A stretch of 64,000 nt of DNA from Prauserella isguenensis (GTDB lineage Bacteria; Actinomycetota; Actinomycetes; Mycobacteriales; Pseudonocardiaceae): the NCBI RefSeq assembly GCF_014191605.1, contig NZ_JACHWU010000002.1, positions 1-64,000 of the forward strand, in the 5' to 3' direction. Below the pieces are notes generated by a model, which had not been told where the DNA came from, ran no database searches, and worked only from the letters and a program-made list of their open reading frames with translations. Below, piece by piece: positions 49,177 through 58,745 of this stretch (position 1 is its first letter; each line of letters starts with the position of its first letter). Position numbers and translations under genes: made by a program.

Positions 49177-50063
49177 GCCCGGCCGAGCGTACGGCGCTGC
49201 TGGTCGGCTGTGCCGGCGTACCGCAGGGTGACGGCGACGAGCACGCCGTTCCGGCCGCGCTCGCCGACGTCGGCGTCGGCACGCGGTGGGCCGTCTGGGA
49301 CGACCCTGCCGAGGACTTCGCGGCCGCCGACCTCGTAATCCTGCGGTCGACATGGGACTACACCGAGCGGCGTGAGGAGTTCCTCGGGTGGTGCGCGTCG
49401 GTGCCGGGCCTGGCGAACCGGGCGCACGTGGTGCGGTGGAACACCGACAAGGCCTACCTGCTCGACCTCGCCGCGGCCGGGGTCGACGTCGTGCCGACCC
49501 AACTCGCCGCGCCGGGGGAGAAGCCGGAGTGGCCCGGCCGCGATGTCGTCGTGAAGCCGTCCGTGGGCGCGGGGTCGCGCGGCGCGGCGCGGTTCACGCC
49601 GTCCGGACGGGACGCAGCGGCCCGGCACCTGGACGCGCTGCACGACGACGGCTATACGGCCGTCGTCCAGCCGTACCAGCCCGCGGTCGACAGCGAGGGC
49701 GAGACGGCGCTGGTGTTCTTCGGCGGCCAGTACTCGCACGCCTTCACCAAGGGACCCATGCTCAGCGGCGGCGACCTGGACGAATCGGGGCTGTTCGTCA
49801 CCGAGAAACTGGGCACCGCCACGCCGGACGGCCCGTGGCGCGCGCTCGCGGAGGATGCGCTCGATGCCGCGGCCGCCCGACTCGGTCTGCACCGCAGTGA
49901 GCTGCTCTACGCACGCGTCGACCTGGTGCGGACCGAGGCGGGCGAGCCCGCGGTCCTGGAGTTCGAGGTGAGTGAGCCGAGTCTGGGCTTCCGGCAGGCC
50001 GACGCCGACGCGCCCGTACGGTTCGCGTCGGCCGTGCGGGCCGCGCTCACCCGACCGCGCTGA
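49173..50063 (+). CDS. ATP-grasp family protein
   Basis: 296 residues; GTG 49173 overlaps the previous stop. The layout is that of RimK/glutathione-synthetase-like ATP-grasp ligases: pre-domain WAVWDDPAEDFAAADLVILRSTWDYTERREEFLGW, VRWNTDKAYLLDLAAAGVDVVPT, the nucleotide-binding DVVVKPSVGAGSRGAARF, VVQPYQPAVDSEGETALVFFGGQYSHAFTK and the metal site YARVDLVRTEAGEPAVLEFEVSEPSL. These enzymes join a carboxylate to an amine with ATP. The substrate is unknown. Confidence 0.8.
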   Translation: MSPAERTALLVGCAGVPQGDGDEHAVPAALADVGVGTRWAVWDDPAEDFAAADLVILRSTWDYTERREEFLGWCASVPGLANRAHVVRWNTDKAYLLDLAAAGVDVVPTQLAAPGEKPEWPGRDVVVKPSVGAGSRGAARFTPSGRDAAARHLDALHDDGYTAVVQPYQPAVDSEGETALVFFGGQYSHAFTKGPMLSGGDLDESGLFVTEKLGTATPDGPWRALAEDALDAAAARLGLHRSELLYARVDLVRTEAGEPAVLEFEVSEPSLGFRQADADAPVRFASAVRAALTRPR

Positions 50064-50130
50064 CGCGATCGCGCCGCGCCGACGTCACCGGGATCGCTCG
50101 GGATGGCCGGTGGTACGGGGATGACCGAGC

Positions 50131-50158
50131 GTGTGGGCGCCATGGCGGGCGCCCACAC
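50131..50158. terminator. bidirectional terminator, ATP-grasp/desaturase
   Basis: gtgtgggcgcc (50131-50141) pairs perfectly with ggcgcccacac (50148-50158) around a 6-nt loop between convergent genes. Confidence 0.75.
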
Positions 50159-50167
50159 CGGCCCGTG

Positions 50168-51121
50168 TCAGGCGGCGACCCGTTTCGCGGCGAGCCGTTC
50201 GGGCTTGGGCCAGCGGACACCCCGGACCCAGCCGAGCTTCTCGAAGACCCAGATCAGCCGCGCGGAGATGTCGAGCTGGCCGCGCAGCACGCCGTGGCGG
50301 GCGCACGTCGGATCGGCGTGGTGGGAGTTGTGCCAGGACTCGCCCATGGACAGGATCGCCAGTGGCCAGAAGTTGGACGCCTTGTCGCGGCTGGTGAACG
50401 GGCGCTCGCCGACCATGTGGCACACCGAGTTGACCGACCAGGTCACGTGGTGCGAGAAGGCGATGCGCACGAGGCCCGCCCAGAAGAACGCGGTCACCGC
50501 GCCCCACCACGACCAGGTCACCAGTCCGCCGATGAGCGCGGGCAGGCCGAGGCTGGCCACGATCCACACTGCGAAGAAGCGGTTGACGATCTTCAGGTCG
50601 GCGTCGGCGAGCAGGTCCGGGGCGAAGCGTTGGTAGTTGGTGACGTCGCGTTTGAACATCCAGCCCATGTGGGCGTGCCAGAACCCGCGCAGCAGGGCAC
50701 CGGGAGAGGTGCCGAACAGCCACGGCGAGTGCGGGTCGCCCTCCCGGTCGGCGAACGCGTGGTGCCTGCGGTGGCTGGCGACCCAAAAGATGACCGATCC
50801 CTGAACGGCCATGCTGCCGGCGATGGCGAGTGCGATGCGGAGCGGGCGGCCCGTCTTGAACGCACCGTGGGTGAAGTAGCGGTGGTAGCCGACGGTCACG
50901 CCGAGCGTCCCCACCGTGTAGAAGGCGGCGGCGAGTCCGAGGTCGAGCCAGCTGAGTCCCCAGCCCCAGGCGAAGGGGATCGCGACGATCAGGGCGGCGA
51001 ACGGGACGAGCAGGAACGTCTTCAGCACCAGCATCTGGCCGGTGCTGCGGGCTTCACCGAGGAGGGGCTTCGGTCCGGACGCGCCGGATGCGGTTTCCGG
51101 TGCCTGTTCGGCGGTGCTCAT
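50168..51121 (-). CDS. acyl-CoA Delta-9-type fatty acid desaturase
   Basis: 317 residues of the membrane di-iron desaturases. Three His boxes: GYHRYFTHGAFKTG, ASHRRHHAFADREGDPHSP and ESWHNSHHADP, with four membrane helices between. It introduces a double bond in saturated acyl chains and so sets membrane fluidity. No ferredoxin partner lies next to it. The ATG at 51121 is the first with family character; upstream codons are proline/arginine-rich noise. The 262-bp gap behind it (51122-51383) shows nothing clear. Confidence 0.9.
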   Translation of the reverse strand: MSTAEQAPETASGASGPKPLLGEARSTGQMLVLKTFLLVPFAALIVAIPFAWGWGLSWLDLGLAAAFYTVGTLGVTVGYHRYFTHGAFKTGRPLRIALAIAGSMAVQGSVIFWVASHRRHHAFADREGDPHSPWLFGTSPGALLRGFWHAHMGWMFKRDVTNYQRFAPDLLADADLKIVNRFFAVWIVASLGLPALIGGLVTWSWWGAVTAFFWAGLVRIAFSHHVTWSVNSVCHMVGERPFTSRDKASNFWPLAILSMGESWHNSHHADPTCARHGVLRGQLDISARLIWVFEKLGWVRGVRWPKPERLAAKRVAA

Positions 51122-51383
51122 GGGGAGGTGCGACCTCGTCTCGATGCGGTGGCAGGGGGAGTGGGGCGGTCTCGGGCCCGCGCCGAGGCGGGGCGCTCGG
51201 GCCGCCTCGCAGGCGGCGCCGGTCGGAGAATACCGGCAGGCGCCCGCGTCGTGGGTGGTTCCACGGTGACAGGTGACGAAACGTACGCCTCGTCGGTGTC
51301 GGCGCGCGCGTGAACGGCACGGCGCCGTGGGGTTGCCCCGTGAGCAGGCGGGCCGTGGGCCTCGACGTGGGCGCGGCGGTAGC

Positions 51384-52436
51384 TCAGGGGGAGGTCGTCC
51401 CCGCGGTGGGAGGGGCCGCCCCCTCGGCGGTGGTGTCGCGCGGGTGGGTGTCCGCGGCATGGTCACCTGCGGGGTGGTGGCTCACGGCCGGGCCGCGGTC
51501 ACGGGTGGCGCACCACAGTGCGGAGACGGCGACGATGACGGCGGCGGAGCCGAGGACGTGGAAGGACACGAGTTCCTCCGGCACTCCGAGCTGGTACTGC
51601 ACGCTGCCGAGTACGCCCTGGGCGAGCGACACCACCCAGACAACGGCGTAGCGCCGCCGCAACGCCGCCGACGGCGGCGTCTCCGCTCGCCTGCGCCATA
51701 CGGCACCGCCGAGGGCGGCGAGGATCGCAAGGAACACGACGAGCAGTCCGCCGTGGATGAACGAGAGCGTCTCGATGGGCACGTCGAACCGCGGGGTGTC
51801 CGGGTCGCCGCCGTGCGGGCCCGCACCGGTGACGGTGGTGCCCGCAGCCAGCACTGCGGCGAGGGCGACGACGAGTGCCTGCAGCAGGGGCCGGTGCCGT
51901 GCGGGCAGCACCGGGCGCGGCTGGTCGTCTCCTTCGTCGAGGGCGTAGAGGAGCTGGGTGGCGAGCCAGACCAGGACGGCGGAGGCGAGGAAGTGGATCG
52001 CGACCGTCCACCACAGCAGGCCCGTGACCACGGTGACGCCGCCGATCACGGCCTGGGCGACGACCCCGCCGGGCATGGTCCACGCCAGCTTGACGAGCCG
52101 GGTGCGGCCGGGGTGGTCGAGCTTGATGCGCCAGGCCACGAGTACGCAGAGGGCGGCGACGACGCCGACGATGCCGGTGAGCAGGCGGTTCCCGAATTCG
52201 ATCCACTGGTTGAACATCTCGTACTCGGGATGCTCGACCGGGAACATGCTTCCGGGGAAGCACTGCGGCCACGTGGGGCAGCCGAGTCCGGAGCCGGTCA
52301 CCCGCACGACGGAGCCGGTGACGCCGATGCCGCCCTGGGTGATGATCGCGGCGATCGCGATGGTGCGTTGCACCGCGCGTGACGGGTACGGCAGACGGCC
52401 GACGAGCGAGGACAACCGCTCCACGAATGCGCTCAC
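51384..52436 (-). CDS. ctaA: heme A synthase CtaA/Cox15
   Basis: 350 residues, eight membrane helices. TQGGIGVTGSVVRVTGSGLGCPTWPQCFPGS carries the Cys pair of the first outer loop; His ligands lie in VAIHFLASAVLVW, SFIHGGLLVVFLA and VSFHVLGSAAVIV. It oxidises heme O to heme A, following CtaB. A 45-residue polar tail ends it. GTG 52436 is fixed by TACAAT 7 nt upstream. Confidence 0.93.
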   Translation of the reverse strand: MSAFVERLSSLVGRLPYPSRAVQRTIAIAAIITQGGIGVTGSVVRVTGSGLGCPTWPQCFPGSMFPVEHPEYEMFNQWIEFGNRLLTGIVGVVAALCVLVAWRIKLDHPGRTRLVKLAWTMPGGVVAQAVIGGVTVVTGLLWWTVAIHFLASAVLVWLATQLLYALDEGDDQPRPVLPARHRPLLQALVVALAAVLAAGTTVTGAGPHGGDPDTPRFDVPIETLSFIHGGLLVVFLAILAALGGAVWRRRAETPPSAALRRRYAVVWVVSLAQGVLGSVQYQLGVPEELVSFHVLGSAAVIVAVSALWCATRDRGPAVSHHPAGDHAADTHPRDTTAEGAAPPTAGTTSP

Positions 52437-52443
52437 ACTACAG

Positions 52444-52449
52444 ATTGTA
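52444..52449 (-). promoter_or_regulatory. -10 box TACAAT of ctaA (leaderless)
   Basis: On the minus strand TACAAT is followed by 7 nt and the ctaA GTG. It overlaps the edge of a 40-bp direct repeat. Confidence 0.55.
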
Positions 52450-52541
52450 GGGGTGGCGCGGGAGCGCCTCGGTGTGGGCGGTGGTGGGAGAGGGGCCGGC
52501 CGTAGGGGTGGCGCGGGAGCGCCTCGGTGTGGGCGGTGGTG
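52447..52541. repeat. 40-bp direct repeat upstream of ctaA
   Basis: Identical 40-bp copies at 52447-52486 and 52502-52541, 55 bp apart, each with a small dyad ggcgcgggagcgcc. They fill the gap between ctaA and the ABC permease. Only the proximal copy touches the TACAAT box. Confidence 0.9.
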
Positions 52542-52549
52542 CACCGTGG

Positions 52550-53341
52550 TCAGGTGAGCTTGGTCGTTCTCGTGGCGATCGCGGCGGCGACGGCGGTCCA
52601 CACGGCGAGTACCGCGCAGGCGCCCGCGGAGAACGTGCCGTCGACGAGCGCGGCGTGCAGGCCCTCGGCGAGCGCGCCGGACGGCAGCAGCGCGACGACC
52701 GTCGCGTAGGCGTCGGGCAGGGCGGACGGCACCATGAGGATGCCGCCCGCAAGGAGCAGGACGAACCACACGATGTTGGCGAGTGCCAGTACCGCCTCGG
52801 CTTTCAGCGCGCCGCCGAGCAGCACGCCGAGTGCACCGAAACACAGTGTGCCGAGCGCCAGCAGCACCACGCCGAAGGCGATGCCCGCCGCCGACGGCGA
52901 CCAGCCGAGCAGCGCGGCGACGCCGCCGAGCACGAGCACCTGCAGCGCGACGACGACGAGCGCGGCGACCAGCCTGCCCGCGACGAGCAGCCACCGCGGC
53001 AGCGCCGTGGCGGAGAGGCGTTTCAGTACTCCGTAGCGCCGGTCGAACCCGAGCGCGATCGCCTGACCGGTGAACGCCGACGACAGCACGGCCAGCGCGA
53101 GGATGCGTGGGGTGATCCAGTCGACCCGTTCCATGCCGGCGAACTCGCCTGCGGGCAGCACATCGAGCAGGCTGAGCCCGAGCAGCAGTGCGAGCGGGAT
53201 GAGCAGGGTGAGCAGGATCTGCTCGCCGTGCCGGAGCGTCAGGGCGGTCTCGACGCGCGCGTGAGTGGCGAGCATGCGTCCCCGGCGGCCGCGGCCGGGT
53301 GCGGGCGTGAAGGTTCCGGGGACGAAGCGGGCCGTGGTCAT
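52550..53341 (-). CDS. ABC-2 type transporter permease
   Basis: 263 residues, six membrane helices: RHGEQILLTLLIPLALLLGLSLLDV, the conserved SSAFTGQAIALGFDRRYGVLKRLSATALPRW, and LKAEAVLALANIVWFVLLLAGGILM. It is the membrane half of an exporter with the ATPase just upstream; the ATG overlaps that gene's stop. The pair sits between ctaA and mptB as in mycobacteria (Rv1457c-Rv1458c type). The cargo is unknown. Confidence 0.88.
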   Translation of the reverse strand: MTTARFVPGTFTPAPGRGRRGRMLATHARVETALTLRHGEQILLTLLIPLALLLGLSLLDVLPAGEFAGMERVDWITPRILALAVLSSAFTGQAIALGFDRRYGVLKRLSATALPRWLLVAGRLVAALVVVALQVLVLGGVAALLGWSPSAAGIAFGVVLLALGTLCFGALGVLLGGALKAEAVLALANIVWFVLLLAGGILMVPSALPDAYATVVALLPSGALAEGLHAALVDGTFSAGACAVLAVWTAVAAAIATRTTKLT

Positions 53342-54264
53342 GTGCGCAGCTCCCGTCCGGTGAGTTCGAGGAAGACCTCTTCGAGGTCGCGTCTGCCGAC
53401 GTGCAGCTCCTCGGCGAGCACGCCCTGCTGGGCGCACCACGACGTCACGGTGGACACGACCTGCGGGTCGACGTGGCCGATGACGCGGTACGAGCCGGGG
53501 GTGGATTCGCGGACGACGTATCCCTCGGGCAGGGCCGCGGCGAGCAGGCGGGTGTCGAGGCCGGGCCGGGCGCGGAAGCGCAGCTGGGCGTCCTCGGCGT
53601 GCTCGGCGGTGAGCGCGCTGGGCGATCCCTGGGCGACGACGGCGCCGTCGTCGACGATCACCACGTCGTCGGCCAGTGACTCGGCCTCCTCCATGAGGTG
53701 GGTCGTCAGCAGCACACTCACCCCGTCGGTGCGGAGCGCGCCGAGCAGTTCCCACACGAGTCGTCTGGCCTGTGGGTCCATGCCTGCGGTCGGCTCGTCG
53801 AGGAACACCAGCTCCGGTCTGCCGATGAGGGCGCACGCGAGGGACAGGCGCTGCTGCTGGCCGCCGGAGAGACGCTTGAACGGGGTCCGCCGGGTGCTTC
53901 CGAGGCCGAGCACGTCGAGCAGCCAGGCAGGGTCGAGCGGGTCGGCCGCGCAGGCCGCGACCAGCCGGAGCATCTCCTCGGCGCGGACGCCGGGATAGGC
54001 ACCTCCGCCCTGGGGCATGACTCCGACCCGTGGGCGCAGGGCGGCGCCGTCCCGTGCCGGATCGAGGCCGAGCACACGCACGGTGCCCGCGTCGGGGGCG
54101 CGGAAACCTTCGCAGATCTCGACCGTGGTCGTCTTGCCCGCACCGTTGGGGCCGAGGAGGGCGAGGATCTCGCCTCTCGGCATCTTCAGATCCAGCCCGT
54201 CGACGGCGGTGACCGATCCGAAGCGCTTCACCAGACCGGTGATCTCGACGGCCGCAGCATTCAC
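53338..54264 (-). CDS. ABC transporter ATP-binding protein
   Basis: 308 residues. VEITGLVKRFGSVTAVDGLDLKM, Walker A LLGPNGAGKTTTVEI, Q loop VGVMPQGGGAYPGV, signature RLSGGQQQRLSLACAL, Walker B ELVFLDEPTAGMDP and switch LLTTHLMEEAE, then a C-terminal domain with VGRRDLEEVFLELTG, typical of ABC-2 export ATPases. GTG 54264 lies 8 nt behind TACCCT. Confidence 0.93.
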   Translation of the reverse strand: MNAAAVEITGLVKRFGSVTAVDGLDLKMPRGEILALLGPNGAGKTTTVEICEGFRAPDAGTVRVLGLDPARDGAALRPRVGVMPQGGGAYPGVRAEEMLRLVAACAADPLDPAWLLDVLGLGSTRRTPFKRLSGGQQQRLSLACALIGRPELVFLDEPTAGMDPQARRLVWELLGALRTDGVSVLLTTHLMEEAESLADDVVIVDDGAVVAQGSPSALTAEHAEDAQLRFRARPGLDTRLLAAALPEGYVVRESTPGSYRVIGHVDPQVVSTVTSWCAQQGVLAEELHVGRRDLEEVFLELTGRELRT

Positions 54265-54272
54265 GAACGTCA

Positions 54273-54278
54273 AGGGTA
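54273..54278 (-). promoter_or_regulatory. -10 box TACCCT of the ABC transporter (leaderless)
   Basis: On the minus strand TACCCT lies 8 nt before GTG 54264, in the 61-bp gap after mptB. Confidence 0.45.
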
Positions 54279-54325
54279 CGGCGTGCGGGCCGCGCGCTCG
54301 CGTCGCCCTCGTGCGGGCGGCGCGG

Positions 54326-56194
54326 TCAGGGCCTGCTCGGCGGCACGTCCTCGCGCGTCGCCGCGCCGCTCGCCTCGGGGGCGGACTCGGTGGGCCGGTA
54401 CGTGCCGCCGCCGGTGCCGGTGGCATCGGAACGTTCGGCCCGCCGACGGCGGCCCCGGCGGGCCGGTCCCGGCGGGCGGAGCAGGTCGTCGGGGTCGGTG
54501 CGGGCGAACAGCACCGCGGGCGCGCGCCACCAGAGCAGGGCCAGCGCCCCGAGCACCACGAGCCCGCCCGCGAAGTACGCCTGCGGCAGGGTGTAGAGCC
54601 GGCCGTCGAACGGGCTGCCGTTCGGCGGGATCAGTACGGCCAGTACGACGCTCATGCCGGTGGCGAGTACACGGAAGCGTGACGTACCCGCCGAGGCGGC
54701 GAGCGGGATGATCGCCCACAGCAGCCACCACGGTTGCATCGCGACGTGCAGCAGCATGAACGCGCCGACGGAGACGCCGAGGCCGATCATCGGCCGGTAC
54801 CGCCAGTGGAGGCTGTCCCACAGGAATTTGACGGTGATCGCCCCGGCGGCGAGGTAGCTCAGGATGGCGAGCACGGAGATGATGCCCGCCGTGTGGTTGC
54901 CGAGCCCGAGCGTGACTCCCAGTACGCCGCCGAGCTGGCCGATCTCGGCCGTGGGGGCGATCCAGTTCCAGAGCTTCGTCGGCGTGCTCAGGCCGTTGAC
55001 CCAGCCGTAGTCGAGGCCGACACCGTAGGTCACCGCCGTCATCACCACGGCGCAGATCACGAGCATGCCGGCGGCGGCCCTGAGCAGGTCCTTGACGCTG
55101 CCGTACCAGCGGCGGGCGATCATCACGCCGAAGAAGCCGAGCGCGACGATCGCGTGCAGCTTGATCGTCGCGGCGACGGTGATGATCGCGGCGCCTGCGA
55201 CGATGAACGCGATCTCCCCTTTCGCCCGCGGCGGTGGGGAGTCGCCGCGCACCCGGTAGGGCAGTCGCCGGAGGCCGACCTCGAGGCCGAGCAGCATGAG
55301 CCCGATGCCGAGGGCGTCGTTGTGGGCGCCGCCGACGATGTGGAACAGCACGAGCGGGTTGGCCACGCCGAGCCACAGCGCGGTGCTCGGCGGGACGCCG
55401 AAGCGATCGGCGAGCCGGGGCAGCACCCACACGATCACGCCGAGGCCGACGAGTGTGAGCAGGCGGAACAGGAGGATGCCGCCGGAGACGTGTTCGCCCG
55501 TGATTCCGGTGATCCAACTGCCGATGCGCAGGAACAGCGGGCCGTACGGGGCGGGCGTGTCACGCCAGATGTTGGCGACGCCGACCACCAGTGGATCGCC
55601 GTTGCCGAGGGCCTCCGGGCCGACCTCGTACGGGTCCATGCCGCGGGTGAGGACCTCGCTCTGGCCGAGGTAGACGTACGGGTCGCGGGTGAAGATCGGC
55701 GGGATGACCACGAGCGGGGCGATCCACAGCAGCAGGGTGCGGTGCAGCTCCCGCCTGCCGACGATGCGTTTGCGGCTGGGCCTGGCGAACCGGCCGAGCA
55801 GCAGCCATCCCGCGATCAGCATGATCATGCCGATGAACGCCAGCGCCAGCGACACCGTGGGGATACGCGCGAAGAGCCGCAGGACCGGCAGCGTGTTCAC
55901 GGGGTTGAGCACCGGTGCGGCGCCGGCTCCGAGCGAGCCGAAGGCCAGCATCAACGAGCCGAAGGTGCCGAAGGTCTGCACGAGGCGGACCGACCGCCGC
56001 TCGTCGGCCGTCAGGGGTTCGCGGTCGCCGGGATGGGCGGGCGAGCGCGTGGGTACCCAGACGGTGGCGGCCGCCAGGGACGAGCGCGGCGAGCCGGCGC
56101 CGCCGGTCTCCCGGGGCTGCGCCGGGCCGTCCTGGTCGTCCTGTTGTCGCCTGCGTCCCCTGCCGAAGGTCACGGGACCCCTCCCTGATGCCAC
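54326..56194 (-). CDS. mptB: alpha-(1->6)-mannopyranosyltransferase MptB-like membrane protein
   Basis: 622 residues. A GT-C polytopic protein with a charged N-terminal tail, about 12-13 membrane helices, and the first outer loop IPPIFTRDPYVYLGQSEVLTRGMDPYEVGPEALGNGDPL holding the acidic catalytic site. HIVGGAHNDALGIGLMLLG and AATIKLHAIVALGFFG follow. It extends the mannan backbone of lipomannan from polyprenyl-phosphomannose. The position next to sufR and the ABC pair equals mycobacterial mptB. GTG 56194 lies 6 nt behind TAGTCT; a GTG at 56173 with AGGGAGG is an alternative. Confidence 0.85.
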   Translation of the reverse strand: MASGRGPVTFGRGRRRQQDDQDGPAQPRETGGAGSPRSSLAAATVWVPTRSPAHPGDREPLTADERRSVRLVQTFGTFGSLMLAFGSLGAGAAPVLNPVNTLPVLRLFARIPTVSLALAFIGMIMLIAGWLLLGRFARPSRKRIVGRRELHRTLLLWIAPLVVIPPIFTRDPYVYLGQSEVLTRGMDPYEVGPEALGNGDPLVVGVANIWRDTPAPYGPLFLRIGSWITGITGEHVSGGILLFRLLTLVGLGVIVWVLPRLADRFGVPPSTALWLGVANPLVLFHIVGGAHNDALGIGLMLLGLEVGLRRLPYRVRGDSPPPRAKGEIAFIVAGAAIITVAATIKLHAIVALGFFGVMIARRWYGSVKDLLRAAAGMLVICAVVMTAVTYGVGLDYGWVNGLSTPTKLWNWIAPTAEIGQLGGVLGVTLGLGNHTAGIISVLAILSYLAAGAITVKFLWDSLHWRYRPMIGLGVSVGAFMLLHVAMQPWWLLWAIIPLAASAGTSRFRVLATGMSVVLAVLIPPNGSPFDGRLYTLPQAYFAGGLVVLGALALLWWRAPAVLFARTDPDDLLRPPGPARRGRRRRAERSDATGTGGGTYRPTESAPEASGAATREDVPPSRP

Positions 56195-56200
56195 GCCGAG

Positions 56201-56206
56201 AGACTA
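56201..56206 (-). promoter_or_regulatory. -10 box TAGTCT of mptB (leaderless)
   Basis: On the minus strand TAGTCT lies 6 nt before GTG 56194. Confidence 0.5.
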
Positions 56207-56268
56207 GCGGTGAGCAGCATGTCTGCCCGGGGTGGTGGTCGGACGCCGGCCGAGGGGCCCGCGTGGCC

Positions 56269-56300
56269 GTGCGCCCGCCGTGCGCCCGCCGTGCGCCCCC
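56269..56300. repeat. 11-bp tandem repeat between mptB and sufR
   Basis: gtgcgcccgcc at 56269-56279 and 56280-56290, then gtgcgccccca. It lies in the 262-bp divergent region, which otherwise shows only the two -10 boxes and the SufR-type operator. Confidence 0.6.
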
Positions 56301-56444
56301 AAGGCGCCCATGGAGGGGTTCGACGCGACGGATCCTCCCCTCGCGCCGACGGGTACGACTCCGGGTGTGGGTAGGCGCGCGGCCCGTTTCGGTGAATCCG
56401 ATCACTGCCGGGGAGGCGCCTTTGCCTGCCGCGCGGAAATAAGA

Positions 56445-56459
56445 CACAATAATGTTGTG
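56445..56459 (+). promoter_or_regulatory. SufR-type operator over the -10 box and start codon of sufR
   Basis: cacaataatgttgtg is an inverted repeat, CACAA-N5-TTGTG. Its left half is the -10 box CACAAT (56445-56450, 6 nt before GTG 56457) and its right half contains the start codon. It resembles the ACACT-N5-TGTGA motif known for mycobacterial SufR, so SufR probably blocks its own promoter and the suf operon. Confidence 0.6.
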
Positions 56460-57299
56460 AAAAACGACGGCACCACCGAACCGCAGGGCGGCACCACGCC
56501 GCCGGCGGCGACGGGTTCCGTCACGGCACCGGTGCCGCCCCCGGGATCGGACGGTGGTACGCGGGGCGAGGTCGCCCGGGTCCTGCTCGAGCAGGGCCCG
56601 ATGACCGCGGCCGCGGTGGCCGAACAGCTCGGTCTCAGCCCGACGGCGGTGCGCCGGCATCTCGACGCGCTGCTGGCGGACTCCGAGGCCGAGACCAGGG
56701 AGGCATCGCGGCGTGGCCGGAGGGGGCGTGGCAGGCCCGCGAAGCTGTTCCTGCTCACCGAGCAGGGCAGGGCGCGGTTCGGGCACGCCTACGACGACCT
56801 CGCGGTCTCCGCGATCCGGTTCCTCGCCGAGCACGTGGGCGAGGAGGCGGTTCGCGCGTTCGCCGAGCGGCGCGTGGCGGCGCTCGTCGATCCGTACCGG
56901 GAGCAGATCTCGAACGAGGGTGCTCCCGCGGACAAGGCGGAGGCCCTGGCCGCCGTCTTGACCAGGGAGGGTTACGCTGCGTCGACCAGGCAGGTCGGCG
57001 CGGGCGGTCCGGACACCGGCGGCTCGGCCCCCTCCGGGAGTGATCTCCCGGAAGTGGCGGGTACCGGAGTCTCCGGCACCGGAGCGCAGCTCTGCCAGCA
57101 CCACTGCCCGGTGGCCCACGTCGCAGCGGAGTTCCCGCAGCTGTGCGAGGCCGAGACCGAGGCGTTCGCCCAGTTGCTCGGCACACACGTGCAGCGACTG
57201 GCCACCATCGCGCGCGGCGACGCCGTGTGTACGACGCACGTGCCCGGCCCGGCGCCGGGTCACGAAGCACGAACTCCGAATGGAGGGACGACCGCATGA
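56457..57299 (+). CDS. sufR: Fe-S-sensing repressor SufR
   Basis: 280 residues. A winged helix ([40 protein letters not shown], then [15 protein letters not shown]) at about 40-105, a dimer domain, and the cluster ligands Cys213, Cys217 and Cys230 in the C-X3-C-X12-C pattern of SufR (CQHHCP ... PQLCEAE). Apo- and holo-forms differ in DNA binding, so it matches suf expression to Fe-S need. GTG 56457 is taken from the leaderless -10 box. The stop overlaps sufB. Confidence 0.93.
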   Translation: MKNDGTTEPQGGTTPPAATGSVTAPVPPPGSDGGTRGEVARVLLEQGPMTAAAVAEQLGLSPTAVRRHLDALLADSEAETREASRRGRRGRGRPAKLFLLTEQGRARFGHAYDDLAVSAIRFLAEHVGEEAVRAFAERRVAALVDPYREQISNEGAPADKAEALAAVLTREGYAASTRQVGAGGPDTGGSAPSGSDLPEVAGTGVSGTGAQLCQHHCPVAHVAAEFPQLCEAETEAFAQLLGTHVQRLATIARGDAVCTTHVPGPAPGHEARTPNGGTTA

Positions 57300-58744
57300 C
57301 TGCCGCTGCCGAGCAGCGCAATCCCACCACCACGCCGTTGAGCCAGGAAGAGACCATCGAGTCTCTCGGCAACTACGCGTTCGGCTGGTCGGACCCGGAC
57401 ACGGCGGGCGCGAGCGCTCGGCGTGGCGTCGACGAGGATGTCGTGTCGGACATCTCGGAGAAGAAGTCCGAGCCGGAGTGGATGCGCGACGCACGCTTGA
57501 AGGCCCTGAAGCTCTTCGAGCGCAAGCCGATGCCCAACTGGGGCGCGGACCTGTCGGGGATCGACTTCGACAACATCAAGTACTTCGTGCGTTCGACCGA
57601 GAAGCAGGCCACCAGCTGGGAGGACCTGCCGACGGACATCAAGAACACGTACGACAAGCTCGGCATCCCCGAGGCGGAGAAGCAGCGCCTCGTCGCCGGT
57701 GTCGCCGCGCAGTACGAGTCCGAGGTCGTCTACCACCAGATCCGTGAGGACCTGGAGGCCCAGGGCGTGCTGTTCCTGGACACCGACACGGCGCTGCGCG
57801 ACTACCCGGAGCTGTTCAAGGAGCACTTCGGCTCGGTCATCCCGGCCGGTGACAACAAGTTCTCCGCGCTGAACACGGCCGTGTGGTCCGGTGGCTCGTT
57901 CATCTACGTGCCGAAGGGTGTGCACGTCGACATCCCGCTGCAGGCCTACTTCCGGATCAACACGGAGAACATGGGCCAGTTCGAGCGGACGCTGATCATC
58001 GTCGACGAGGATGCCTACGTGCACTACGTCGAGGGCTGCACGGCGCCGATCTACCAGTCCGACTCGCTGCATTCCGCGGTCGTGGAAATCGTCGTGAAGA
58101 AGGGCGGCCGTTGCCGCTACACGACGATCCAGAACTGGTCGAACAACGTCTACAACCTGGTGACCAAGCGGGCCAAGGCCGAAGAGGGCGCCACCATGGA
58201 ATGGGTCGACGGCAACATCGGCTCCAAGGTGACGATGAAGTACCCGTCGGTCTTCCTCATGGGCGAGCACGCCAAGGGCGAGGTCCTGTCGGTCGCGTTC
58301 GCGGGCGAGGGTCAGCACCAGGACGCGGGCGCCAAGATGGAGCACCTCGCGCCGCACACGTCCTCGACGATCGTGTCGAAGTCGGTGGCGCGCGGCGGTG
58401 GCCGCACCTCGTACCGGGGCCTGGTGAAGGTCGCCAAGCGGGCGCACCACTCGCGCTCCAGCGTGGTGTGTGACGCCCTGCTGGTGGACACGGTCTCCCG
58501 GTCGGACACCTACCCGTACGTGGACATCCGCAACGACGACGTGTCCATGGGCCACGAGGCCACCGTGTCCAAGGTGAGCGAGGACCAGCTGTTCTACCTC
58601 ATGTCGCGCGGTCTCACCGAGGAAGAGGCCATGGCGATGGTGGTGCGCGGGTTCGTCGAGCCCATCGCGCGGGAGCTGCCGATGGAGTACGCGCTCGAGC
58701 TCAACCGCCTGATCGAACTGCAGATGGAAGGAAGCGTCGGCTGA
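57296..58744 (+). CDS. sufB: Fe-S cluster scaffold SufB
   Basis: 482 residues with an uninterrupted SufB core, so there is no intein, unlike M. tuberculosis SufB. Motifs: [87 protein letters not shown], and [20 protein letters not shown] with the conserved Cys. It assembles clusters in the SufBC2D complex. ATG 57296 overlaps the sufR stop, with GGAGGGA upstream. Confidence 0.98.
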   Translation: MTAAAEQRNPTTTPLSQEETIESLGNYAFGWSDPDTAGASARRGVDEDVVSDISEKKSEPEWMRDARLKALKLFERKPMPNWGADLSGIDFDNIKYFVRSTEKQATSWEDLPTDIKNTYDKLGIPEAEKQRLVAGVAAQYESEVVYHQIREDLEAQGVLFLDTDTALRDYPELFKEHFGSVIPAGDNKFSALNTAVWSGGSFIYVPKGVHVDIPLQAYFRINTENMGQFERTLIIVDEDAYVHYVEGCTAPIYQSDSLHSAVVEIVVKKGGRCRYTTIQNWSNNVYNLVTKRAKAEEGATMEWVDGNIGSKVTMKYPSVFLMGEHAKGEVLSVAFAGEGQHQDAGAKMEHLAPHTSSTIVSKSVARGGGRTSYRGLVKVAKRAHHSRSSVVCDALLVDTVSRSDTYPYVDIRNDDVSMGHEATVSKVSEDQLFYLMSRGLTEEEAMAMVVRGFVEPIARELPMEYALELNRLIELQMEGSVG

Positions 58745-58745
58745 C

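Noticed and set aside
57296-58744. Intein in SufB as in M. tuberculosis
   Set aside because: The SufB core is continuous and of normal length (482 residues).
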